Assembly (NCBI GenBank): GCA_028687415.1
Contig: JAQUAC010000172.1
Span: 1 to 5,473 of the forward strand
Reading direction: 5' to 3'
Source: Acidocella sp.
GTDB taxonomy: Bacteria > Pseudomonadota > Alphaproteobacteria > Acetobacterales > Acetobacteraceae
Length of the DNA stretch: 5,473 nt
The position numbers and the translations under genes are program-made. Shown piece after piece: positions 1-5,473 of this stretch; position 1 is the stretch's first letter; each line of letters begins with the position of its first letter. The notes below the pieces were generated by a model, which saw only the letters and a list, made by a program, of their open reading frames with translations, did no database searches and was not told the DNA's origin.

Positions 1-169
1 CTGGCACTGGCTGCGCATCGAGTCCGGCAGCATTGCCGATGTGTTTGTGGCCGATCCCAGCACGCTGCACTGGCCGCTGCTGGAATATGCCGCTACCACG
101 GCCATTCTTGCGGATTTCCCGCTGATCAATAAATCCATTAACGGCTCTTACTCGGGCGTGGATCTGTAG
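1..169 (+). CDS. C-terminal end of NuoD/HyfG-like large subunit (hydrogenase-related, lacks Ni ligands), partial
   Basis: The 3' end of a gene entering from the left edge, read from base 2, gives 55 residues and a TAG at 167-169. The tail (ADFPLINKS followed by INGSYSGVDL) resembles the C-terminus of the complex I 49-kDa/NuoD and group 4 [NiFe]-hydrogenase large subunits (HyfG/HycE). In true hydrogenases this place carries DPCxxC, whose cysteines hold the Ni-Fe site. Aligned by eye, the matching residues here are N-G-S-Y-S-G, so the two cysteines are Ser (codon 146-148) and Gly (155-157). There is no cysteine anywhere in the visible part, and no C-terminal extension of the kind removed by a maturation protease. 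I infer a catalytic-type subunit of an energy-converting-hydrogenase-related (Ehr) membrane complex rather than a working hydrogenase. The N-terminal cysteine motif lies outside the window and cannot be judged. The next gene starts one base after the stop. Confidence 0.85.
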   Translation, partial: WHWLRIESGSIADVFVADPSTLHWPLLEYAATTAILADFPLINKSINGSYSGVDL

Positions 170-170
170 C

Positions 171-716
171 ATGGTCTGGAAAACCGTCACCCGGCATTTC
201 ATCTCCCGCGCCGCCGCCCCCCTCACGGTGGACCCGGAACTCGTCGCCAGCCTGCGTGCCCGGCTGCAGGCAGCGGGCGCGGCGCGGCTCGGGCGGGCGC
301 TGGCCATCCGCCACGTGCCGGCGGGGAGCTGCAACGCCTGCGAGCTGGAATTACGGGCGACGCAGAACCTTATCTATGACCTCACGCAATACGGGCTCAG
401 CTTCACCCCCAGCCCGCGCCATGCGGATGTGTTGCTCATCACCGGCGTCGCCGGATGCAACATGGTGGAGGCCGTGGCCCAGCTGCGCGCCGCCATGCCG
501 GACCCGGTGCTGGTCATCGCGGTGGGCGATTGCGCGGTGGATGGCGGGGTGTTCAAGGGCTCTCCAGCGGTGAAGGGCGGGGCGGAGGCGATGCTCCCGG
601 TAGACCTCATGGTTGGGGGGTGCCCGCCATCGCCAACGCAGATCGTGCAGGGGCTGTTGGCGCTCATCGAGGCGCATGACGACGCCCCTGCGCCCCCGCG
701 CCCGGTTGTGACATGA
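171..716 (+). CDS. NuoB/HyfI-like 4Fe-4S small subunit of a hydrogenase-related complex
   Basis: This 181-residue protein belongs to the NADH-quinone oxidoreductase 20-kDa subunit/hydrogenase small subunit family (NuoB, HyfI, HycG), which carries one 4Fe-4S cluster and passes electrons to or from the large subunit. The four cluster cysteines are visible: C54 and C57 in GSCNACELEL, C121 in VGDCAVDGGVF and C151 in GGCPPSP. VGDCAVDGGVFKG and PVDLMVGGCPP look more like the hydrogenase-4/Ehr branch than complex I NuoB. There is no signal peptide or membrane segment, so it should sit on the cytoplasmic side of the membrane arm. An extra cysteine, C96 in GVAGCNM, lies in the loop where relatives usually have Thr/Arg or Thr/Lys before the Asn-Met. 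The ATG is one base after the large-subunit stop with no strong ribosome binding site, which suggests translational coupling. The stop overlaps the next start as ATGA. The C-terminus ends in a short Pro/Ala-rich tail. Confidence 0.9.
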   Translation: MVWKTVTRHFISRAAAPLTVDPELVASLRARLQAAGAARLGRALAIRHVPAGSCNACELELRATQNLIYDLTQYGLSFTPSPRHADVLLITGVAGCNMVEAVAQLRAAMPDPVLVIAVGDCAVDGGVFKGSPAVKGGAEAMLPVDLMVGGCPPSPTQIVQGLLALIEAHDDAPAPPRPVVT

Positions 717-1453
717 CGAGCGGCATCGCCATCATTACCGGTGGCGGTAGCGGCATCGGCCGCGCGGCGGGCGTCGCCTTGGCGCAGGCGGGCTGGCAGG
801 TGGTGCTGGCAGGGCGGCGCGCTAATGTGCTGGAAGAAGCCGCCAGCGCCCATCCCGGCCTTACGCCCATGGTGGCGGATGTGACGGACGAAGCCTCCGT
901 AGAGGCGCTGTTTGCTGAAACCGTGAAGCGCTTCGGGCGGCTGGACCTGCTTTTCAACAATGCCGGAATATTCTCCCCCGCCAGCCCGGTGGGCGAGACG
1001 CCGCTCGCCACCTTCTCCGCCGCCCTGGCCGTGAATGTCACCGGCGCCTTCCTCTGCGCCCGTGCCGCTTTCCGCATCATGGCGGCGCAATCGCCCCAGG
1101 GCGGGCGGATCATCAATAACGGCTCCATCTCCGCCCATGTGCCGAGGCCGCAAGCGGTGGCCTACACGGTCTCCAAGCATGCCATTACCGGCCTCACCCG
1201 CAGCCTCTCGCTGGAGGGCCGGGCACATAACATCGCCTGCGGGCAGATCGACATCGGCAACGCCGCCACGGACCTCACCTCCGGCATCGCCAAGGGGGCC
1301 ATGCAGGCGGATGGCGGTATCGCGCCCGAGCCGATGATGGATGTGGCGCATGCCGCATCCTCCATATTGCACATGGCCAGCCTGCCGCTTTCCGCCAATG
1401 TGCAGTTCATGACCGTGATGGCGACAGCCATGCCGTTCATCGGCCGGGGGTAG
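713..1453 (+). CDS. Short-chain dehydrogenase/reductase (SDR) family oxidoreductase
   Basis: A 246-residue classical SDR, expected to be a cytoplasmic NAD(P)-dependent oxidoreductase acting on a hydroxyl or carbonyl group. It shows the Rossmann glycine motif TGGGSGIG (residues 9-16), the D-V pair of the cofactor pocket (56-57), NNAG (82-85), and the catalytic triad Ser138, Tyr151 and Lys155 (YTVSK), with the usual 13-residue Ser-Tyr spacing. N109 in NVTG is the fourth catalytic-tetrad residue. GRR after the second beta strand (34-36) favours NADP(H) over NAD(H); this is an inference from family rules. The C-terminal half contains CGQIDIGNAATD, a signature of one uncharacterised SDR subgroup. 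The start codon overlaps the stop of the small-subunit gene (ATGA), and the isomerase gene starts five bases after this stop, so the three are very likely cotranscribed. The substrate cannot be read from sequence; the neighbouring hydroxypyruvate isomerase suggests a small hydroxy- or oxo-acid or sugar derivative. Confidence 0.9.
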   Translation: MTSGIAIITGGGSGIGRAAGVALAQAGWQVVLAGRRANVLEEAASAHPGLTPMVADVTDEASVEALFAETVKRFGRLDLLFNNAGIFSPASPVGETPLATFSAALAVNVTGAFLCARAAFRIMAAQSPQGGRIINNGSISAHVPRPQAVAYTVSKHAITGLTRSLSLEGRAHNIACGQIDIGNAATDLTSGIAKGAMQADGGIAPEPMMDVAHAASSILHMASLPLSANVQFMTVMATAMPFIGRG

Positions 1454-1458
1454 AAATC

Positions 1459-2238
1459 ATGTCACGCTTTGCCGCCAATATCAGTACGCTGTTCACCGCC
1501 CACCCGTTTCTGGAGCGCTTTGCCCTGGCGGCACGGGCTGGGTTCCGGGCGGTGGAGATGCAGTTCCCCTACGAGCACAAACCCGCCGAGCTGGCCGCCG
1601 CCGTATCGCGGGCCGGGGTTGAGGTGGTGCTCATCAACATGCCGGCGGGGGATTTCGCTGGCGGGGAGCGCGGCATCGCCTGCCTGCCGGACCGGGTGGA
1701 CGAGTTTCACCGCGCCGTGCGCCAAGCCGCCAATTACGCCGAGGCGCTCGGCTGCCCGCGCGTGAACTGCCTGGCGGGCAATGTGCCGGAGGGCGCGGTC
1801 TACGAGGCATGTTGGGACGTGTTGGTGGAAAACCTCCGCCACGCGGCGGATTCACTGGCCATGCGCAACATCCGCCTGCTGGTGGAACCGCTGAATGGCG
1901 TGGACAACCCCCGCTTCATCATCGGCAACATGGCTTCGGCGGTGGACCTGCTCACCGTCACCGGCAGCCCCAATCTGGCGCTGCAATACGATGTCTACCA
2001 CGCCCGCGCGGCGGGGGAGGACGTGCTGGCCGGGCTGGCACGCCAGATCGGGAAACTCGGCCATATCCAGATCTCGGATTACCCAGGCCGGGGCGAACCC
2101 GGCACCGGCGCGCTGGATTTCGCCGGCCTGTTCCGGGCGCTGGAGCATCTGCCTTACGATGGCTGGGTCGGCTGTGAGTATTTCGCCGCCGAGCCGGGGA
2201 ATTTCGGCTGGATGAAAGCGCTTCAGCTCAGGCCGTAG
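1459..2238 (+). CDS. hyi: Hydroxypyruvate isomerase / 2-oxo-tetronate isomerase family (TIM barrel)
   Basis: A 259-residue protein, the usual length for hydroxypyruvate isomerase (hydroxypyruvate to tartronate semialdehyde) and the related 2-oxo-tetronate isomerase OtnI, members of the xylose-isomerase-like TIM-barrel (AP endonuclease 2) fold. It follows E. coli Hyi closely: an N-terminal RFAANIS..LF segment, NMPAGDFAGGERGIAC (60-75), VENLR (123-127), EPLN with catalytic Glu143, LQYDVYH with metal-ligand-type Asp178 and His181, GHIQISD (201-207), RGEPGTG (211-217) and GWVGCEY with catalytic Glu240. All catalytic and metal-binding positions I can place are intact. GGGGG at 1446-1450, eight bases before the ATG, is a plausible ribosome binding site and sits at the end of the SDR gene. 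The protein is cytoplasmic. Hyi and OtnI cannot be separated reliably by eye; no glyoxylate carboligase, tartronate semialdehyde reductase or tetronate kinase is in the window to settle it. The 3' end overlaps the convergent sulfotransferase gene by 16 bp. Confidence 0.88.
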   Translation: MSRFAANISTLFTAHPFLERFALAARAGFRAVEMQFPYEHKPAELAAAVSRAGVEVVLINMPAGDFAGGERGIACLPDRVDEFHRAVRQAANYAEALGCPRVNCLAGNVPEGAVYEACWDVLVENLRHAADSLAMRNIRLLVEPLNGVDNPRFIIGNMASAVDLLTVTGSPNLALQYDVYHARAAGEDVLAGLARQIGKLGHIQISDYPGRGEPGTGALDFAGLFRALEHLPYDGWVGCEYFAAEPGNFGWMKALQLRP

Positions 2239-2247
2239 CCGAATTTT
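2203..2247. terminator. Weak inverted repeat at the convergent gene junction, possible terminator
   Basis: TTCGGCT (2203-2209) pairs with AGCCGAA (2237-2243), a 7-bp perfect stem extended by imperfect pairing, and is followed on the + strand by TTTT (2244-2247). The 27-base loop contains the palindrome AAGCGCTT (2216-2223). The repeat covers both stop codons of the convergent genes, where a terminator would be needed. The loop is long, the T run is short, and all of it is coding sequence, so it may be chance. Confidence 0.2.
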
Positions 2248-3035
2248 CCCATCACCTCGCCATGCGCTTCCTCTATGCGCCTGGCCTGCGCCGGGGTGAG
2301 CTGCTCGCGCCACTGCCCGGCCTTGCCGGCGCGGAAGAATTTCTCGTTCTTGCTCCCGGCATTGTAACCGCTTTCGGCCTCCTGCGCCGCCAGGGTCTTG
2401 AAGTTGCTGAACTCTATGGCCCGCTGCAACCTTGCGGCTTCCACCTCGCCCGTGCCCAAAAACCGGATGATCCGCGCGAACCCCCGCTCCGGCGCCGCCA
2501 CCAGATCCTCATAGCGCACCAGCAGCCGCTTCGGCGCCGCCACCCAGGAGATCGCGTGCTGCGACCAGGAGGAGAGCAGCTCGAACACCTGCGCGCTGTC
2601 ACTGGCATTGGCCGCGCGCGGGTTGGCCATCAGCTCGATGATCTCGTCCACCCCCCGCCCTGTATAGGCGGCGTAGGAGAGCGCCACGTCGCGCGGGTCA
2701 CGCACGATATACACCGCCCCCGCACTGTGCTCCGGCGTGCAGAGCGGCACATCCTCCACCGCGAGGTTGGCGTTATGGGTTTTCACGAACACCAGATCAT
2801 CATGCAGATGCGTCAGTTTTTCATGCACCGCCGGGCGCAGCGCCTGCACCTGCGCGGTGGTCAGGCTCTCGCCCGGCTCATGGAAGAATGCCGCCGCGCA
2901 TTCCGCCACCGAGAACTCCACCAGCCTGTTGATGCTGTGCGGGCTCTCCGGTTGCAGGATGTAATTGTGCAGAAACGCCCTGACCCAGGTGTTGCCGGAT
3001 TTGGGGTAGGAGGCCAGCCACACGATCTTGCCCAT
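2223..3035 (-). CDS. PAPS-dependent sulfotransferase domain protein
   Basis: A 270-residue Sulfotransfer_1-type enzyme, expected to move a sulfuryl group from PAPS to a hydroxyl or amine acceptor. The PAPS-binding P-loop is YPKSGNTW (residues 10-17). The likely catalytic base is His87 in VKTH (84-87). The 3'-phosphate-binding segment is VRDPRDVALSY (111-121, with Arg112 and Ser120). RYEDLV is at 174-179, and the C-terminal RAGKAGQW (235-242) matches the RxGxxGxW motif that closes over PAPS. There is no signal peptide or membrane segment, so it is cytoplasmic. The frame is open further upstream, but the ATG at 3035 is chosen because it places the first beta strand and P-loop at the normal distance from the N-terminus and lies seven bases after the helicase stop. 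No strong ribosome binding site is visible, so translation may depend on the upstream gene. The acceptor (small metabolite, lipid or polysaccharide) cannot be told from sequence, and no sulfate-activation genes are nearby. Confidence 0.9.
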   Translation of the reverse strand: MGKIVWLASYPKSGNTWVRAFLHNYILQPESPHSINRLVEFSVAECAAAFFHEPGESLTTAQVQALRPAVHEKLTHLHDDLVFVKTHNANLAVEDVPLCTPEHSAGAVYIVRDPRDVALSYAAYTGRGVDEIIELMANPRAANASDSAQVFELLSSWSQHAISWVAAPKRLLVRYEDLVAAPERGFARIIRFLGTGEVEAARLQRAIEFSNFKTLAAQEAESGYNAGSKNEKFFRAGKAGQWREQLTPAQARRIEEAHGEVMGKFGYGLS

Positions 3036-3042
3036 GGCGCGG

Positions 3043-5473
3043 TTACGCGGCCTCCGCCTCCGCCGGGTGGTCGGCGCCGAAGAGGAAGTCGATATCCTCG
3101 GCGTTGAACGCCATGCCGCCGCCTTCCTGGAAGGCGATGCTCGCCAGCTCGGCCTTGCGCTGCTGCAGTTCCAGAATCCGCTCCTCCACCGTATCCGTGG
3201 CGATGAGCTTGTACACGAACACCGATTTCGTCTGGCCGATACGGTGCGCGCGGTCGGAGGCCTGGGCCTCCACCGCCGGGTTCCACCACGGATCATAGTG
3301 AATCACGGTATCCGCCGAGGTCAGGTTCAACCCGCGCCCGCCGGCTTTCAGCGAGATCAGGAACAGCGGCACTTCCCCGGCCTCGAAGCGCTGCACCGGG
3401 GTGGCACGGTCGCGCGTGTCGCCGCGCAGCTCCACGAAGGGAATGCCCGCCTCGTCCAGACGCGGCTTAATCAGGTCCAGCATGGAGGTGAACTGCGAGA
3501 ACACCAGAATGCGGCGGCCTTCGGGGATCAGCTCGCTGACCATCTCCATCAAATCGTCCAGCTTGGCCGAGCTTTCCACGCCCCGGCTGTTGCCGAGTTT
3601 CACCAGGCGCGGGTCGCAGCAAGCTTGGCGCAGCTTCAGCAGCGCGTCCAGCACAATCACGCGGCTCTGCGCCAGCGTGCGCTCGGCCATCTGCTCACGC
3701 ACGGTCTCGTACAGCGTGCCGCGAATGGTTTCGTACAGCTCGCGCTGGTCCGGGGCCAAGGTGATGCGGCGCAGAATGGTGTGCTTGGGCGGCAGCTCCG
3801 TCGCCACCTCGGACTTCGTGCGGCGCAGGATGAAGGGCTGGATGCGCTGCACCAGCTGCGCGCGGCACACCGGGTCGCCGTTCTTCTCAATCGGCGTGCG
3901 GAAGCGCTTGGTAAAGCCCCGCCGGTCGCCCAGCAGGCCGGGCATGAGAAAGGCGAATTGCGACCACAGCTCGTCGAGATTGTTCTCGATCGGCGTGCCG
4001 GAGAGGCAGAGCTTATTGGTGGTTTTCAGCTGGCACACGGCGCGGGTGGCGCGGGCCTCGGGGCTCTTGATCGCCTGCGCCTCATCCAGCACCACCAGAT
4101 GCCAGGGCAGATGCTTCATGGCCTCAATGTCGCGCGTTAGCACCGTGTAGGTGGTCACGACCACATGCACATCTTCCAGCCGCTCGCGCTTCTCGTGGCG
4201 CTCCAGCCCGTGCAGCACCACCACGTTCAAATGCGGGGCGAACTTCGTCAGCTCGGCGGACCAGTTGGCGACCAGCGAGGTGGGCACGATGATAAGGGCG
4301 GGGGCGGTGAGCCGGCCCTCCGCGTGCTCGACGCAGATATTGGCGATGGTCTGCGCGGTCTTGCCCAGCCCCATGTCATCGGCCAGGAACCCGCCTAGCC
4401 CGTGGCTGGCAAGGTGTTGCAGCCAGTCCACGCCCTGCTGCTGATAGGGGCGGAGCGACCCCTTGAAAGTGTCGGGAACGACGACCGGGATAATCTCTGG
4501 CTCGCCGCGGAAGCGCTCGACATAGGCCTCGATATCCGCCGCGTTCTGCCAGGAGGTGGTGAGCACATCCTCCAGCTCCAGCACCGTGGCGGCGGCACCC
4601 ACCGGCAGCACCAGCGCCTTCTCGGCGGTGCGGCCCGCGGCCTCGATGAGGTCGCCCATCACCGCCAGCAGGCGCTTGATGCGCTCGGCGGGCAGCTTGA
4701 TGACGCGGCCATCCTCCAATGTGGTGATGATCTCGCCTTCCACGATCTGCGCCGCGTCGATACCCCCGCGCGCCAGCAGGTGTTCGAGGATAGGCAGCAG
4801 CGGGTGGCGCTCGCCGTCGATCTCGATGCCGAATTCCAGGCTGAATGTGCCCTTCTCGCCATCCTCCACGGTCACGTCGATATTGCCGACATTCTCGGCC
4901 AGCTGCGGGCCGAAATTCGCGTCGATATGGCTCTGCCAGCCAAGGGCGGTCAGCTCCGGCACGCGCACGGCGACGAAATGGTGCCAGCGCGACGCTGCCT
5001 CCGGCCCACGGAACACCAGCACGCGCTGGCCGCGCGCGGCTTTGCCGTCAGCCACGCGCATCTGCACGAAGCCGTCCGGGCGGAGCTGGTCCAGCGCCGC
5101 CGCCTCCGCCGCCGGGTCGCGGCGGATGAACACGATCTGCCCGCCAATGCGCACGCGCACGAATTGCTGCTCGTCGGCACCGTCCACGCGCACGCCGCCA
5201 TAGTCGAAATCCAGGGTCAGCACGTCGATCATACGCGGGCGGTTGAACTCGTCAGGCCCGTGCACGCGGCGCAAGTGCAGCACCGGGATAGCGGGGCGGT
5301 CCAGCACGGTGGCGCCGGGCTCCGGGGCTTCCGGCAACACGGGGGTGATGGCGGCGGCGCGTGGGCGGCGGCCGGTGGCGCGGATGCGCGGCGGCGGCTG
5401 CATGCCCGGCGGGCGCTCATGCGCGGGGGTAATGGTGTCGATCAGGCTCTTCGGCTCGGGCTTGCGCAGCTCG
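3043..5473 (-). CDS. SNF2/Swi2-family DEAD/DEAH-box helicase-like ATPase, 5'-truncated by window edge
   Basis: The reading frame stays open to the right edge, giving about 809 visible residues, so the N-terminus is missing. Numbered from the internal ATG at 5403, the motor holds the Q-motif region LRPYQQQGVDWL (317-328), Walker A DDMGLGKT (342-349), Walker B-type DEAQ (440-443), motif III SGTP (468-471), the C-terminal RecA lobe from about 630 with LVFSQFTSM, motif V LKAGGRGLNLT (685-695), DPWWNP (704-709) and motif VI QASDRAHRIGQ (714-724). This is a complete double-stranded-DNA translocase core of the Snf2 family, which remodels protein-DNA complexes rather than unwinding strands. About 300 residues before the motor are rich in predicted beta strands and match no domain I can name. 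Bacterial relatives often begin with a SWIM zinc finger, which would lie outside the window. It ends with a glycine-rich, acidic tail (FNAEDIDFLFGAD). The cellular target is unknown; transcription, repair or defence roles are all known in the family. Confidence 0.93.
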   Translation of the reverse strand, partial: ELRKPEPKSLIDTITPAHERPPGMQPPPRIRATGRRPRAAAITPVLPEAPEPGATVLDRPAIPVLHLRRVHGPDEFNRPRMIDVLTLDFDYGGVRVDGADEQQFVRVRIGGQIVFIRRDPAAEAAALDQLRPDGFVQMRVADGKAARGQRVLVFRGPEAASRWHHFVAVRVPELTALGWQSHIDANFGPQLAENVGNIDVTVEDGEKGTFSLEFGIEIDGERHPLLPILEHLLARGGIDAAQIVEGEIITTLEDGRVIKLPAERIKRLLAVMGDLIEAAGRTAEKALVLPVGAAATVLELEDVLTTSWQNAADIEAYVERFRGEPEIIPVVVPDTFKGSLRPYQQQGVDWLQHLASHGLGGFLADDMGLGKTAQTIANICVEHAEGRLTAPALIIVPTSLVANWSAELTKFAPHLNVVVLHGLERHEKRERLEDVHVVVTTYTVLTRDIEAMKHLPWHLVVLDEAQAIKSPEARATRAVCQLKTTNKLCLSGTPIENNLDELWSQFAFLMPGLLGDRRGFTKRFRTPIEKNGDPVCRAQLVQRIQPFILRRTKSEVATELPPKHTILRRITLAPDQRELYETIRGTLYETVREQMAERTLAQSRVIVLDALLKLRQACCDPRLVKLGNSRGVESSAKLDDLMEMVSELIPEGRRILVFSQFTSMLDLIKPRLDEAGIPFVELRGDTRDRATPVQRFEAGEVPLFLISLKAGGRGLNLTSADTVIHYDPWWNPAVEAQASDRAHRIGQTKSVFVYKLIATDTVEERILELQQRKAELASIAFQEGGGMAFNAEDIDFLFGADHPAEAEAA

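Noticed and set aside
1..716. Functional H2-producing hydrogenase-4 or true complex I
   Set aside because: The Ni-ligand cysteines are missing from the large-subunit end, and the motif style of both subunits is hydrogenase-4/Ehr-like rather than NuoB/NuoD. Only part of the locus is visible, so this is a leaning, not proof.
374..1372. 332-codon open frame on the - strand opposite the small subunit and SDR genes
   Set aside because: Its translation is Gly/Arg/His/Ala-rich with no recognisable motif, while the + strand carries two complete, motif-rich proteins. Long antisense frames are expected at this GC content.
2262..3107. 281-codon + strand open frame opposite the sulfotransferase
   Set aside because: Arg/His/Leu-rich low-complexity translation with no family motif; the - strand has every sulfotransferase motif in order.
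3036..3296. Upstream extension of the sulfotransferase frame into the SNF2 gene
   Set aside because: The extension is Arg/Pro/Ser-rich out-of-frame helicase sequence; the ATG at 3035 gives the normal N-terminus just before the P-loop.
4075..4086. DEAQ instead of DEAH/DEGH in SNF2 motif II as a sign of an inactive motor
   Set aside because: The Asp-Glu pair needed for ATP hydrolysis is present, the fourth residue varies among bacterial SNF2 proteins, and all other motor motifs are intact.
3028..4140. 370-codon + strand open frame opposite the SNF2 motor
   Set aside because: A shadow of the conserved helicase lobe; its composition (Gln/His/Arg/Leu-rich) follows from the complementary codons, and no domain is visible.
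5401..5403. ATG at 5403 as the true start of the SNF2 gene
   Set aside because: The frame continues with 23 further sense codons (ending PEPKSLIDTITPAHERPPG before this Met) to the window edge, and family members are usually longer, so the start is probably outside.
1..5473. CRISPR arrays, tRNA/rRNA genes, insertion sequences, direct repeats
   Set aside because: Nothing of these kinds was seen on reading; the sequence is almost wholly coding with uniform composition.

Overview
The window is a gene-dense, high-GC piece of a bacterial chromosome, and nearly every base is coding. GC-rich codons, four-base start/stop overlaps and the protein styles suggest an alphaproteobacterium, possibly of the Rhodospirillales/Acetobacteraceae type. 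That placement is an inference from style, not a measurement.

The left block (1-2238, + strand) is a tightly packed run of four genes. It opens with the last 55 codons of a NuoD/HyfG-like catalytic large subunit. One base later comes a NuoB/HyfI-like iron-sulfur small subunit, then a short-chain dehydrogenase/reductase (SDR) overlapping it by ATGA, then a hydroxypyruvate isomerase (Hyi-type TIM barrel) five bases after the SDR stop. The large-subunit tail keeps the shape of the hydrogenase C-terminus, but Ser and Gly stand where the two nickel-binding cysteines of the DPCxxC motif should be. The small subunit keeps all four cysteines expected for a proximal (N2-like) 4Fe-4S cluster. This points to an energy-converting-hydrogenase-related (Ehr) complex: a complex I/hydrogenase-4-like module that probably does not make or use H2. 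Its close linkage to an SDR and a hydroxypyruvate isomerase is the most interesting feature of the window.

The right block (2223-5473, - strand) is convergent with the left one. Its upstream gene is a long SNF2/Swi2-family helicase-like ATPase whose N-terminus runs off the right edge. Seven bases after its stop comes a 270-residue PAPS-dependent sulfotransferase. The isomerase and sulfotransferase genes overlap tail to tail by 16 bp, so there is no intergenic terminator; a weak imperfect inverted repeat spans this junction.

No tRNA, rRNA, CRISPR array, insertion sequence or attachment site was recognised, and no gene-free stretch exceeds 10 bases. Promoters for both blocks must lie outside the window or inside coding sequence.
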